Shown here: positions 41,537 to 50,178 of the stretch, in pieces | How positions within the stretch are numbered: the first letter of the stretch is position 1 | Layout: each line of letters opens with the position of its first letter | From: Kitasatospora atroaurantiaca | Lineage (GTDB): Bacteria > Actinomycetota > Actinomycetes > Streptomycetales > Streptomycetaceae | Direction: 5' to 3' | NCBI RefSeq assembly: GCF_007828955.1 | Contig: NZ_VIVR01000001.1 | Coordinates: 2,170,001-2,234,000, forward strand | Length of the DNA stretch: 64,000 bases | The notes under the pieces: generated by a model | Database searches by the model: none | What the model was told of the DNA's origin: nothing | What the model saw: the letters and a program-made list of their open reading frames with translations, nothing else | Position numbers and translations under genes: made by a program

Positions 41537-42592
41537 GTGACCGGATTCGACCAGATATCTTGTCAGCGCGCCGACAGCGCGCCAGCTGCCGACCCACCTG
41601 CCGCGGACGCGGTTCGCGTCGCGCTGGCCGCCGAGTTCGCCTCTCGGTGGCCAGCCGATGCCACCGGCCTTGATGCCGTGCACCGGTACGCGCTCATCCC
41701 CTCCGGAAAGCTGCTGCGGCCCCTGTTGGTTGCGCACTCCGCGCTGGCGCTCGGCGGCGACTTGCGCCAGGTTCTGCCCGCAGCGATCGGCTTCGAGTGC
41801 GCCCACGTGGGAAGTCTGCTCCACGATGACATCATCGACCGCGACGCCACCCGCCGCGGTCAGCCTGCCGTCCACGCGGCCTTTGGCCTCGAACAAGCGA
41901 TCATCGCCGGAAACGCCCTGTACTTCAGCTGGTTCACCGCCCTTGCCGATTGCCAAAAACGCGGGGCAAGCGATCGCCAAATAGCTGCAGCACTCGACAT
42001 CCAGGCCCGCGCCGGCGTCGAGACCTGCCGTGGGGCTGCCGACGAGCTTGCGATGGCCGGTGACCTCGACGGGGGTATCGCCGCCTACATGGAGATGGCC
42101 CGCCGCAAGACCGCCGTCCTCCTGTCAGCTGCGTGCCGGGTAGGTGCCATCCTTGCGGACGCAACCACCGAACAGGCAGCGCTGCTGAGCGTCTTCGGCG
42201 AGCACCTGGGCCTGGCCTTCCAGATCCGCGACGACCTCCTGCCCTACAGCAACGATCACGACCTCGGCAACAAGCCTGGCGACAGCGACATCCGCAACCG
42301 GCGCCCCACCCTCCCCATCCTCCTCGCGCTGGAAGCCACGGACAGCAGCACGTGTCGCACCCTGCGCCGGGTGCTGCTGACCGAGGCCGATCATCACAAG
42401 GCTCACCGGCAGCTGCGCGCCCTGCTGGAACGCACTGGCGCGATCTCCCGGGCCCGTGCGATCGCGGACCGGCACGCCGCGCAGGCCCAAGAGGCGATTT
42501 CCGAGCTCCCACCCGGGCCGCACACCAAGGCACTCAACGACCTGACGGTCACACACGCAACGGTGGCTGGTCCCACTCCGTCCGGGCGTTGA
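41537..42592 (+). CDS. Polyprenyl (geranylgeranyl) diphosphate synthase
   Basis: About 351 residues from GTG 41537. The first aspartate-rich motif is LLHDDIIDRD, followed by the RRGQPAVH arginine motif, and the second is FQIRDDLLPY. The residues before DDIID (FECAHVGSLL) are small, which fits a C20 or longer product. Fifty-eight bases after the cyclase, so a two-gene terpene operon: this enzyme makes the substrate. No P450 or other tailoring enzyme is adjacent. Confidence 0.88.
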   Translation: MTGFDQISCQRADSAPAADPPAADAVRVALAAEFASRWPADATGLDAVHRYALIPSGKLLRPLLVAHSALALGGDLRQVLPAAIGFECAHVGSLLHDDIIDRDATRRGQPAVHAAFGLEQAIIAGNALYFSWFTALADCQKRGASDRQIAAALDIQARAGVETCRGAADELAMAGDLDGGIAAYMEMARRKTAVLLSAACRVGAILADATTEQAALLSVFGEHLGLAFQIRDDLLPYSNDHDLGNKPGDSDIRNRRPTLPILLALEATDSSTCRTLRRVLLTEADHHKAHRQLRALLERTGAISRARAIADRHAAQAQEAISELPPGPHTKALNDLTVTHATVAGPTPSGR

Positions 42593-42655
42593 GGCGGTGA
42601 TGGTCACGATCCGCTTCGCAGGGCCGCCATCAGGCCCAAGCGCCAACGAAGAACG

Positions 42656-43141
42656 TCAGTCCACCGTGAGGCGGTAGACCAGGTCCTCGAATCGTGGGGG
42701 GGTTTGTATCGCCATGGTTGCAGTGGTAGGCCCGCTCGCTGGCAGACGGTTCCTCGATCCACATCCCAGCCCAGTCACCCCAGCGTTCCGTTCGGGGTGC
42801 GTATCGGCCGCCGCGGGTCTGCTGGTAGACGTTGCAGGTGAGGATCTTGCCCGGGCGAGACGTAGGGGTAGGTCATCGAGTCGGACAGCTCTTCGTCGCC
42901 CCACATGTGCATCCGGGCGAGGAGAGTCCCATCCAGGAGAGAGAGCCCGCCCTGCGGGATCTGACTCGATGCCCTGCCGTAGGCCCGGCTTGAAACTCTC
43001 GATGGTGATGGTCAAACGCCCTTCGCGCGGCACCTCCCACATGTCACCAGTCACCACCGAGTGCCCAGCCCAGGCGATACGCGGAGGAAGGGACAGCGCG
43101 TTGGCAGCACGCTGAACCGCCACAGCGTCCGTCACGGCCAC
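42656..43141 (-). pseudogene. Decayed gene with three frame changes
   Basis: Protein-like sequence moves between the three minus-strand frames: AVTDAVAVQRAANALSLPPR in frame A, then SLLDGTLLARMHMWGDEELS (frame B), then YAPRTERWGDWAGMWIEEPS (frame C), and finally PPRFEDLVYRLTVD and stop (frame A). Shifts fall near runs of G or C, including a C7 run near 42700. The original protein was about 160 residues, family unknown. Sequencing error cannot be excluded, but three shifts argue for decay. Confidence 0.65.
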
Positions 43142-43330
43142 CCGGATGCACAGCCCGGAGAGCGAGTAGTCGGTGCAGGGGGTTCACCCGATGACCGTAC
43201 TGCCTCCGTCTCACCGAGGGTGACAACCATCTCGACCAAGTGCCATGCATCTCGAAAAGTCGCAGCCGGTGGTGTCCGTGACCTGTGCCAACGCCTTGCA
43301 ATTCGATTAACCGTTCGAATAATAGGAAGT

Positions 43331-43651
43331 ATGCGCCGCCCTCCGTCACCGTTCGCCGCCACGCCCGCCCGGGCCGACTGGCGCGACATCACCACGGTGC
43401 CGGACAAGGACCTCGCGGCCGCAGCCGGCGAGGTCATCCCCGACCTCATCGCCGTATGGGTACGCAGGGGCGGGGTCTGGTACGGCACCGTGCTCACCGG
43501 CTGGCTCCAGCTCAAGCCCGGCTACTGGGCCGCACGCCTGCAGCCCAGCCTCGACGAGGAGATCTGGGTCAGCCACAAGGGCGCAGCACTGCAGCCCGTC
43601 ATGCCACAGGTGAACAACCCGCCCGGCCCGCTCACCGAGGAGCGGCGATGA
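43331..43651 (+). CDS. Small protein upstream of the ImuA-like gene
   Basis: About 106 residues from ATG 43331 with AGGAAG upstream. Beta-rich: AVWVRRGGVWYGTVLTGWLQ and WVSHKGAALQPVMP. Promoter region before it is AT-rich (TTCGATTAACCGTTCGAA). It overlaps the ImuA-like gene, so the two are probably one operon. Confidence 0.65.
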   Translation: MRRPPSPFAATPARADWRDITTVPDKDLAAAAGEVIPDLIAVWVRRGGVWYGTVLTGWLQLKPGYWAARLQPSLDEEIWVSHKGAALQPVMPQVNNPPGPLTEERR

Positions 43652-44337
43652 GCGCCGGCCCGGAGGAGCGCCTCGCCGGTCTTCTCGAACTGACCAGCCC
43701 CGCGGCGCGGGCCCGCGAGGGAGCGGTGCAGACGATCCCCGTCCTGCCGGAACTCGCCGGGCTGCTCCCCGACGGCGGCCTTCGCCCCGGCACAGTCACG
43801 GAGGTCAGCGATCTCGGGCTGCTGGCCGCGCTGACGGCCGAGTGCCGCGGCTGGGCCGCAGTGATCGGCATGCCAGAGCTCGGGCTGGGTGCCCTGGCCG
43901 GCTACGGCATGGATCTTCAGCATCTGATGCTCGTCGACGATCCGGGCGAGCACTGGGCGGAGGTGTTCTCGGCCCTCGCCCCAGTGGTGGACCTGATCCT
44001 CCTCACCCCGACTACTCCACTGACCCCCACCCTCGCGCGCCGCCTCTCCGCGAGGCTTCGCCAGCACCGGTGCGCCGTCCTCACCCCGGCGCACTGGCCC
44101 GGTGCGCAGCTGCGCCTGGAGGTCGAATCACACGGATGGACGGGCCTCGGCGACGGATTCGGCCAGCTTCAGTCCCGCAGGGTCGCGGTGCGCACGGCCG
44201 GGAGGGGCGGTGGCCTCGGCCGGTCCGCTGAGCTGCTGCTCCCGGACGAACACGGCACCGTGACGGCGCTCGACGGCGCCGAGGCACGGCAGCCGGACGC
44301 GGGCGCCTTCGTCGATCTGGCAGCTGTCGCGTACTGA
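43648..44337 (+). CDS. ImuA-like RecA-fold protein lacking a P-loop
   Basis: About 229 residues from ATG 43648. The opening LPELAGLLPDGGLRPGTVTE matches the start of actinobacterial ImuA' proteins; no GxxxxGKT Walker A follows, as in that family. The middle (HLMLVDDPGEHWAEVFSALA) and AVLTPAHWPGAQLRL also fit. ImuA' normally acts with ImuB and DnaE2 in error-prone lesion bypass, but neither partner is next to it; a glutamate decarboxylase follows instead. The assignment rests on the N-terminal motif and fold pattern. Confidence 0.55.
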   Translation: MSAGPEERLAGLLELTSPAARAREGAVQTIPVLPELAGLLPDGGLRPGTVTEVSDLGLLAALTAECRGWAAVIGMPELGLGALAGYGMDLQHLMLVDDPGEHWAEVFSALAPVVDLILLTPTTPLTPTLARRLSARLRQHRCAVLTPAHWPGAQLRLEVESHGWTGLGDGFGQLQSRRVAVRTAGRGGGLGRSAELLLPDEHGTVTALDGAEARQPDAGAFVDLAAVAY

Positions 44338-44430
44338 CGCTGCGACGGGCGGCGGAACTGTCCGGTTTCGCGCACCACCTTGTCCACGTATCGTCCGATT
44401 CGGACCGATCTCTCGACGAAGGGAACGCTG

Positions 44431-45825
44431 GTGGCTCTGCACGCGGCGAAGGACCAGCAGGCGGCTGACTGGACGACAGACGTCTTCGCGACACCGTTGA
44501 GCGAGCAGGTGCTTCCCAAGCACCGACTGCCCGACGAGCACTCGCTGCCCGAGGTTGTCTACGCGCTGATCCACAACGAGCTGCTGCTGGACGGCAATGC
44601 GGCGCAGAACCTTGCGACGTTCTGCACGACCTGGACGGACGACGAGGTCCGCCGGCTGATGGACGAGTGCCTCGACAAGAACATGATCGACAAGGATGAG
44701 TATCCGCAGTCCGCCGAGATCGAATCGCGGTGCGTGAACATCCTGGCCGATCTGTGGCACGCGCCGGCCGGTAGCAGCGGCGACACCCGGGCAGTGGGGT
44801 GCTCGACCACCGGGTCCAGCGAAGCCGCCATGCTCGGCGGGCTGGCCCTCAAGTGGCGGTGGCGTGAGCGGCGCCGCAAGGAGGGCAAGTCGACCGAACG
44901 GCCGAACATCGTCATGGGGCCGGTGCAGATCTGCTGGGAGAAGTTCGGCCGCTACTTCGACGTTGAGGTGCGGCAAGTGCCACTGGAACCGGGCGCGACC
45001 GGCTTGCGAGCTCACCAGCTGAAGGAGTACGTCGACGAGAACACCATCGGTGTGGTGGCCATCCTGGGGGTGACCTTCACCTGTGACTACGAACCCGTCG
45101 CAGAGATCGCCGCCGAGCTGGACCGCCTCCAGGCGGAGACAGGGCTCGACATCCCCATTCACGTGGACGCCGCGAGCGGCGGGTTCATCGCCCCATTCCT
45201 GCACCCCGACGTGGTCTGGGACTTCCGCCTGGAACGGGTGGCGTCCATCAACGTGTCGGGCCACAAGTACGGCCTGGCGCCACTCGGCGTGGGCTGGGCG
45301 ATCTGGCGCACCGCAGACCTGCTCCCCGAGGAACTGGTCTTCCGGGTTGACTACCTGGGCGGTGACATCCCGACTTTCGCGCTGAACTTCTCTCGCCCGG
45401 GCGGCGCCATCGTCGCGCAGTACTACACGTTCCTGCGCCTTGGACGCGGCGGATACCGACGCGTCCAGCAGGCCTGCGCGGACACGGCGCAGTACCTGGC
45501 GGGCGAGATCGCCGCGATGGGGCCGTTCACCCTCCTCTACAACGGGGTGGGCGGGCTCCCAGCGGTCTCGTACAAACTCGCCGACCCGGACAACTGCGGG
45601 TTCACGCTGTACGACCTCTCCGACCAGCTCCGCATGCGCGGCTGGCAGGTCCCGTCGTACCCGCTTCCACCTGACCAGCAGGAGACTGTGATCCAGCGGG
45701 TTCTGATCCGACACGGCATCACACGCGACGAGATCGACCTACTCGCCCGCGACATGCGTAACTCCATCGAGCGACTCACCAAGGGTGGCCCCGCTGGCGC
45801 CGACCGGGCCGGGTTCCACCACTGA
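44431..45825 (+). CDS. Glutamate decarboxylase, complete second copy
   Basis: About 464 residues from GTG 44431, normal length. The order of motifs is complete: [27 protein letters not shown], the PLP lysine in SGHKYGL, VGWAIWR, and GGDIPTFALNFSRP. It should convert glutamate to GABA and CO2. It diverges throughout from the interrupted copy at 6408, so it is not a recent duplicate. At the integration site it reads SGHKYGLAPLG with different codons, so it is not expected to be an integration target. Not in an obvious operon with an antiporter. RBS GAAGGGA. Confidence 0.92.
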   Translation: MALHAAKDQQAADWTTDVFATPLSEQVLPKHRLPDEHSLPEVVYALIHNELLLDGNAAQNLATFCTTWTDDEVRRLMDECLDKNMIDKDEYPQSAEIESRCVNILADLWHAPAGSSGDTRAVGCSTTGSSEAAMLGGLALKWRWRERRRKEGKSTERPNIVMGPVQICWEKFGRYFDVEVRQVPLEPGATGLRAHQLKEYVDENTIGVVAILGVTFTCDYEPVAEIAAELDRLQAETGLDIPIHVDAASGGFIAPFLHPDVVWDFRLERVASINVSGHKYGLAPLGVGWAIWRTADLLPEELVFRVDYLGGDIPTFALNFSRPGGAIVAQYYTFLRLGRGGYRRVQQACADTAQYLAGEIAAMGPFTLLYNGVGGLPAVSYKLADPDNCGFTLYDLSDQLRMRGWQVPSYPLPPDQQETVIQRVLIRHGITRDEIDLLARDMRNSIERLTKGGPAGADRAGFHH

Positions 45826-45852
45826 TGGCCGCACAACGGTGAGGCGACCCAC

Positions 45853-46470
45853 ATGGAAGTGACCTATCAGGCAGCCTGGGTACCGGACGATGACCCCCAC
45901 CGGCCATGGGAAGAGGCCCTGGCGCTCGCAGCCGAGTGGGTAGCGGATCGATGCGAGGCAGAGAACGCCTTGGCAGTGCTCGTCACGAACGCCTTCAACT
46001 CCCCCAGCTACCCCGCCGTCCTGGCACGCCTCGGAGGGTATGACCACGTGACGCCACGGAGTTCTGCTCAGATCGCAGGCGAGCGACCGACCTTGGCGTT
46101 CGTGCCGGTCCCGAAGGCCATGGATCTCGCCGTCCACCTCGCTCGCAACTCCTCACTCGCCGTAGTGGAGAGCCGAAACTTGTATCCGTTGAGCGCGTGG
46201 GCCCGCGGAGTGGGCGCAATCAACCTTCTGGATCCGGACGGGGCGATAGCACCGCTCGACGCCCGGTTGGCCGAAGCGGTCGAGGATCTGCACATGTGCG
46301 GAAACAACGGCTACGTCGACAACTACGGCAAGCGGGACGCCAAGAGAATCCTGGCGGGTTTGAAGCAGCAGGGCATCCTGGACATCGACGAGATCGTGGG
46401 CGCCGTTTCCGCGCGCGGCATCAGGCACGAGGCGGCAGCGAGGCTTCGGGAACTCGCCGCGAAGGCCTGA
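45853..46470 (+). CDS. Hypothetical protein following the decarboxylase
   Basis: 205 residues. Rossmann-like pattern: ALAVLVTNAFNSPSYPAVLA, TLAFVPVPKAMDLAVHLARN, VVESRNLYPLSAWARGVGAI. Resembles small NAD-independent helper proteins of unknown role, seen in Streptomyces near integrated elements. Twenty-seven bases after the decarboxylase stop, so possibly co-transcribed. Confidence 0.6.
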   Translation: MEVTYQAAWVPDDDPHRPWEEALALAAEWVADRCEAENALAVLVTNAFNSPSYPAVLARLGGYDHVTPRSSAQIAGERPTLAFVPVPKAMDLAVHLARNSSLAVVESRNLYPLSAWARGVGAINLLDPDGAIAPLDARLAEAVEDLHMCGNNGYVDNYGKRDAKRILAGLKQQGILDIDEIVGAVSARGIRHEAAARLRELAAKA

Positions 46471-46528
46471 CGTCCACTGCGCCGGCCTTCGGCCCGAGGA
46501 CCCGTCTCCAGGCCGTATTCACCATGTC

Positions 46529-46774
46529 TCAGAGTCCTGGTAGCACGTCCTGCTCGACGTCATAGCGCCGCGTCTGTGCGTCTCGGTGCTCGCAGTACCT
46601 GCCAAGGCGCAGCAGTCGGCTCTCCGGGTCATGAAGCGGCCGACGGCAGCGACGACACCTGACATGCACTGCCAGCTGCTCCTGAGTCTCGGCAGAGGAA
46701 GCGCCTCGGGCTGGTCGCTCATCGATGGTAGGAGCATTGGCACGGTGCCGGGTCAATGCAGGCTGCTCGGTCAC
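46529..46774 (-). CDS. DUF6011-like zinc-binding protein
   Basis: 81 residues. The C-terminal pattern VRCRRCRRPLHDPESRLLRL followed by GRYCEHRD matches the DUF6011 form (CxxCGRPLxxPxSxxxGxGPxC). Short proteins of this kind are frequent in actinophages. Function unknown. Confidence 0.6.
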   Translation of the reverse strand: MTEQPALTRHRANAPTIDERPARGASSAETQEQLAVHVRCRRCRRPLHDPESRLLRLGRYCEHRDAQTRRYDVEQDVLPGL

Positions 46775-46816
46775 AACTGCTCCTCAACGCATCGGACCTG
46801 ACTATCATCCGTCCGC

Positions 46817-47020
46817 ATGAAGCGAACCCTGCTGTGGATCTGCGCCCTGTTCCTTGCCTGTCTGAGTGTGGGCGGCGTCGTCAATGCACTCACGAAGGGT
46901 GTGGACTGGCTTGACCTGGCGCTGACCGTGCTCCTCGGAATTGCGGCTCTCCGGATCGCCCGCAATCTGCGCGGTGAGCAGCCGGCCGAGCGAGCGGAGG
47001 ATCGTCCCTGGCGCCGGTAG
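46817..47020 (+). CDS. Small two-helix membrane protein
   Basis: 67 residues with two membrane helices (LLWICALFLACLSVGGVVNA and LDLALTVLLGIAALRIARNL) and a charged C-terminal tail. The stop lies one base from that of the convergent gene at 47022. Confidence 0.55.
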   Translation: MKRTLLWICALFLACLSVGGVVNALTKGVDWLDLALTVLLGIAALRIARNLRGEQPAERAEDRPWRR

Positions 47021-47021
47021 G

Positions 47022-47492
47022 TCACCGCTGCTCTGCCTTCTCGCGCATTTCCGCGAGCCACGCTTCGAAGCGTGCGGTCTCCTCGACGGCGAGGCGCTGC
47101 GCCTCGGTGACGGGCTCGCCACGGTCCCACCGGTAGACGGCGTTCCGCGACAGCTCCCCGCGGTACACCCACGCCCTGTCGGTCCACACGTGGTCGCCGG
47201 GCTGAAGGTTCGGGTTGAGGATCAGCCAGCCGTCTTCCCAGCCCTTGGGCTGGCCGGAGGCGTTCTTCCGCACGATCCACGGCTCCGGTCGCAGCTGCGA
47301 GGCGCCCTTCGGCCGGCCAGGCTCGGCGGGTTCCGGGCAGGGGATGCGAAGTTCGGTGGCCAGCGCGATGTGCGCGCTGGCCACCGCGTTGTCCTTGCGG
47401 GCCCGCTCCTCGCCGTTGGTCTTCCCGCGGTCGTAGCCGCGCTGGAACGCGGCGTGCCGGTCCCGGTCGTTGCCCTTCGTAGCCATGGCCAT
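47022..47492 (-). CDS. Hypothetical protein
   Basis: About 156 residues from ATG 47492. Charged N-terminus (GNDRDRHAAFQRGYDRGKTN), a proline-rich middle and a C-terminal helix (AQRLAVEETARFEAWLAEMR). The segment LILNPNLQPGDHVWTDRAWV resembles proteins with a short SH3-like fold. Sits beside a break point at 47640. Confidence 0.5.
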   Translation of the reverse strand: MAMATKGNDRDRHAAFQRGYDRGKTNGEERARKDNAVASAHIALATELRIPCPEPAEPGRPKGASQLRPEPWIVRKNASGQPKGWEDGWLILNPNLQPGDHVWTDRAWVYRGELSRNAVYRWDRGEPVTEAQRLAVEETARFEAWLAEMREKAEQR

Positions 47493-47731
47493 AGTTCCTC
47501 GGCGGCCTCCATGTGGCGGGCGACAGCGTCCGGGTTCTCCTGCTCCAGCTCTTCGATGCGGCGCCAGTCGTACGCCCGGCCGAGCTGGTCGGCGAACATG
47601 CGCAGCACCGCACGGTGGTCGAGCGGCACGGTCTCGTCGCCAGCGGCGGCCCGTCCCGCATCGCACGACACTCCGGCTTCACCCGCGAGTACATCGCCAA
47701 GATCCGCGACGGCAAGGGGCCCAAGGGGTAG
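47474..47731. pseudogene. Two gene remnants meeting head to head
   Basis: On the minus strand 47474-47638 encodes a helical piece (LGRAYDWRRIEELEQENPDA then ARHMEAAEELWPWLRR) with no start or proper stop. On the plus strand 47642-47731 encodes the end of an HTH protein (SRIARHSGFTREYIAKIRDG then KGPKG and stop) with no start. They meet within four bases, which marks a recombination joint of two broken genes. Confidence 0.55.
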
Positions 47732-47814
47732 TGGCCGGCGCGCGACGTGCGGGACGGCTCGACCCAGTGCACGCTGATAGTCGGCACGACGCAACGAGAC
47801 GGAGGCGCAATGCG

Positions 47815-48024
47815 ATGCCCGGGTCTTCGGAGCGGTGGTGGCCCTGTCCGGCGTGCGAGGAGTCCGAAAGATTCAAGGTCGCCTGGCGGGACGTTCAGTT
47901 TCCCGACTTCATGATCGGCCCTGGAGGGGCCAAGGAAGAGCTCCGCCGAGGCAAGGTCGTGGTTGCCCGCTACCGCTGTGAAACCTGCCGAGGAGATGGC
48001 GCCTGCGTCTGGGTCGAGCCTTAG
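47815..48024 (+). CDS. Small zinc-ribbon protein
   Basis: 69 residues from ATG 47815 with GGAGG upstream. Two cysteine pairs at the ends (CPACEES; CETCRGDGACVW) define one zinc site around a beta-rich centre. A GC hairpin (48071-48092) follows and may be its terminator. Confidence 0.6.
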   Translation: MPGSSERWWPCPACEESERFKVAWRDVQFPDFMIGPGGAKEELRRGKVVVARYRCETCRGDGACVWVEP

Positions 48025-48191
48025 CGGGCCGCCGCGACGCCACCCGCCGAACCCGACGGCCCGTAACCCGAGCCCCGCCACAACGCGGGGGCTGACTGCT
48101 GACCGCCGCCGAGCCTGCTCACAGCCTTCGAGAACATGCGCGCTGGCCAGCCTGGCGAGATCCTGAAGACCCGAGCGTCAGGAGCGCCACG

Positions 48192-48731
48192 ATGACCGGA
48201 CGCCTCTTCAGCAGCAGCAACCTGAAGACCGAACTTGCCAGCCTCAGGAAGAAGGCGGTCGACGAAGTCCGCCGCCACCAGAGACCCGCCGGCAACGCCG
48301 TCACCGCGTACACGCTCACACCCATCACGCTCGGCGATGCGCAGTATCGTGCGGCCGCCAAAGGCGACAGCCTGGAGTTCTCAATGACCATCCCGTTCAC
48401 GGGCACCGGAGACCTGCTTGAGCACCGCCTCGCAGATGGCTTCCAGGCAAGCGCCCCTGAGCTGTCGAACCTTCCGAAGGGAGACGTCGAGCAGTTCAGG
48501 ATCCGCGTCACAGCTGAGGGCATCGACCCGGCCGAGCAGGGAGGCGACCCAGACGTTCAAGCTTGGTTCGCCGCAGATCTAGAGGCGATCAGCGCGGCGG
48601 TCGCGGCCATCAATGCCCTGACGGCCGAGCACAACGAGGCACTCAGGACTGAGGTGGAGGACTACGTGGCGAAGGCCAATGCCGCGTCCGAAGCTGCAGA
48701 GCGCGCGAACCGGAGGCTCCGCGGCAACTGA
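48192..48731 (+). CDS. Hypothetical protein with coiled-coil end
   Basis: 179 residues. An N-terminal region (NLKTELASLRKKAVDEVRRH), beta-rich centre with ITLGDAQYRAAAKGDSLEFS, and C-terminal coiled coil (ALTAEHNEALRTEVEDYVAK). Lower third-position GC than neighbours. No family recognised. Confidence 0.6.
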   Translation: MTGRLFSSSNLKTELASLRKKAVDEVRRHQRPAGNAVTAYTLTPITLGDAQYRAAAKGDSLEFSMTIPFTGTGDLLEHRLADGFQASAPELSNLPKGDVEQFRIRVTAEGIDPAEQGGDPDVQAWFAADLEAISAAVAAINALTAEHNEALRTEVEDYVAKANAASEAAERANRRLRGN

Positions 48732-48837
48732 TGAACATCGGCAACGCGACGTAACGGCTCGGCAACTCCCCCACACACCATCACATGCCCCTGTCACGCT
48801 GCTCCCCATCCGTTTCGCACGAGCAGGGGAACCACGA

Positions 48838-49164
48838 GTGTCCTACCCTCCACCGCCGCCGCAGCGTCAGGTCGTCAAGCGCGGCGCGAACCACGGCCTG
48901 CACGTCTTCCTCAGCATCATCACGTGCGGGATCTGGGCGATCACTGGCTGGCCGATCGCTGCGGCGATGGGCCGCAAGACCGTGACGACCTCAAGCGGCC
49001 ATGTGGCGCCACCGTACGCGGGCTATCAGGGCCCGCCTGGACCCGGAGGGCCACCCCCGGGCTACGGGCCGCCACAGGGCGCATACCCGCCCCCGCCGCA
49101 GCACCCCGGGCAGCCACCCGCCGGCCCGACGTGGAGCGGCACCGGACAGTGGCCCCAGCAGTGA
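48838..49164 (+). CDS. Proline-rich membrane protein
   Basis: About 108 residues from GTG 48838. A proline-rich start, one membrane helix (LHVFLSIITCGIWAITGWPI) and a long Pro/Gly tail (PPGPGGPPPGYGPPQGAYPP). Plan typical of small actinobacterial membrane proteins. Terminator follows. Confidence 0.55.
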   Translation: MSYPPPPPQRQVVKRGANHGLHVFLSIITCGIWAITGWPIAAAMGRKTVTTSSGHVAPPYAGYQGPPGPGGPPPGYGPPQGAYPPPPQHPGQPPAGPTWSGTGQWPQQ

Positions 49165-49171
49165 CACAACA

Positions 49172-49200
49172 GCGCCCCGCCGTGAACAACCGCGGGGCGC
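49172..49200. terminator. Terminator between convergent genes
   Basis: Arms GCGCCCCGC (49172-49180) and GCGGGGCGC (49192-49200) around an 11-base loop, between the stops at 49164 (plus) and 49213 (minus). It probably serves both. Confidence 0.7.
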
Positions 49201-49212
49201 AGCTGCGTTCTG

Positions 49213-50178
49213 TCAGCGCTTCCAGGCGTAGACCTTCTCGCCGCCGATAAGCGGAGCACCCTCGGGGCCCTTCACGTGCGGGGCGGTCCACACCGGACGG
49301 TGCACCTCGCGGGACGGGTACCACTGCTGACGCCAGTGCCCCTTCACGATCCACTGGTGACGGAACTCTCGATCGGCTGACGCTCCCGTCCCAGTCGTGC
49401 GGTGACGAAGGTCGATCACCCGAGTGGCTGTCAGGTCCTCAGCATGGCCGGCCCGGCGCAGCCGCTTCACAGTGGCCCGGTCAGGCTGAAGCTCAGACAC
49501 ATCAACGAGGCCCTGTTGCAAGAGGAGCCACGCGGTCTTGATGAGTGCGAGCGAGCCCACCCTGCTCGTCAGGAGCTCGTCGTCATCGGAGACGACCTCG
49601 TCGCCGTCGACAGTGTTGATGCTGACGTCACCGGCCTCGCGATGGCCATATGCCGCAAGGGACTCCCCTGCGTACATCAACGGCGCCATCGGAACCCGCA
49701 TCGAGTCCAATGCGACGCCAGCAAGCTCGTACGCCGCAGCCACATCCGTGTAGGCGCTCAGCCAGAGGCCAGCACCGCCCTTCAGCGTCGCCTGAGCGGC
49801 AAGCCGCGGGCATGGGCCCCACGAGAAGGCCGTCGACGGATAGTCCGGCCTGAGTGAGGCCAGCCCCTCGAAGAGGATGAAGCCCTGCTGGGAGGGAACA
49901 TCCTCCGGCGCAAGCTCCCACTCGGGCATGCTCTTTGCAGCAGCTACGCACAGCTCCGTCATCTCGGCAGACACCCAGTACAGGTCTGCCTTCGCAAGAC
50001 GATCAGCGTCGGTGTTGGCGAACCAGTGCCCTGCAGTCTGAGGATCGGCAGGGAAGAAGAGCCGCTGTGCTCCGTCCTGGACGCAGGACTTGAAGTAGTC
50101 GGAGCCGTGCCTTCTGGTCCAGTCGAGCAGTGCGGCTCGGAGTTCGGGCAGGTCTTGGGGGCGGATGCTCACGGGCAC
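49213..50178 (-). CDS. Conserved-looking hypothetical protein
   Basis: 321 residues. The C-terminal segment RHQWIVKGHWRQQWYPSREV followed by HRPVWTAPHVKGPEGAPL is a recurrent tail in a large actinobacterial family found on phages and integrative elements. The N-terminal part is helical with a hydrophobic core. Function unknown. Start GTG 50178 overlaps the preceding gene; GTG 50172 is an alternative. Confidence 0.65.
   Translation of the reverse strand: MPVSIRPQDLPELRAALLDWTRRHGSDYFKSCVQDGAQRLFFPADPQTAGHWFANTDADRLAKADLYWVSAEMTELCVAAAKSMPEWELAPEDVPSQQGFILFEGLASLRPDYPSTAFSWGPCPRLAAQATLKGGAGLWLSAYTDVAAAYELAGVALDSMRVPMAPLMYAGESLAAYGHREAGDVSINTVDGDEVVSDDDELLTSRVGSLALIKTAWLLLQQGLVDVSELQPDRATVKRLRRAGHAEDLTATRVIDLRHRTTGTGASADREFRHQWIVKGHWRQQWYPSREVHRPVWTAPHVKGPEGAPLIGGEKVYAWKR

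Noticed and set aside
44431..45825. The intact decarboxylase as the displaced 3' half of the broken copy
   Set aside because: It has its own start, N-terminus and many amino-acid differences, so it is a separate gene rather than the missing fragment.
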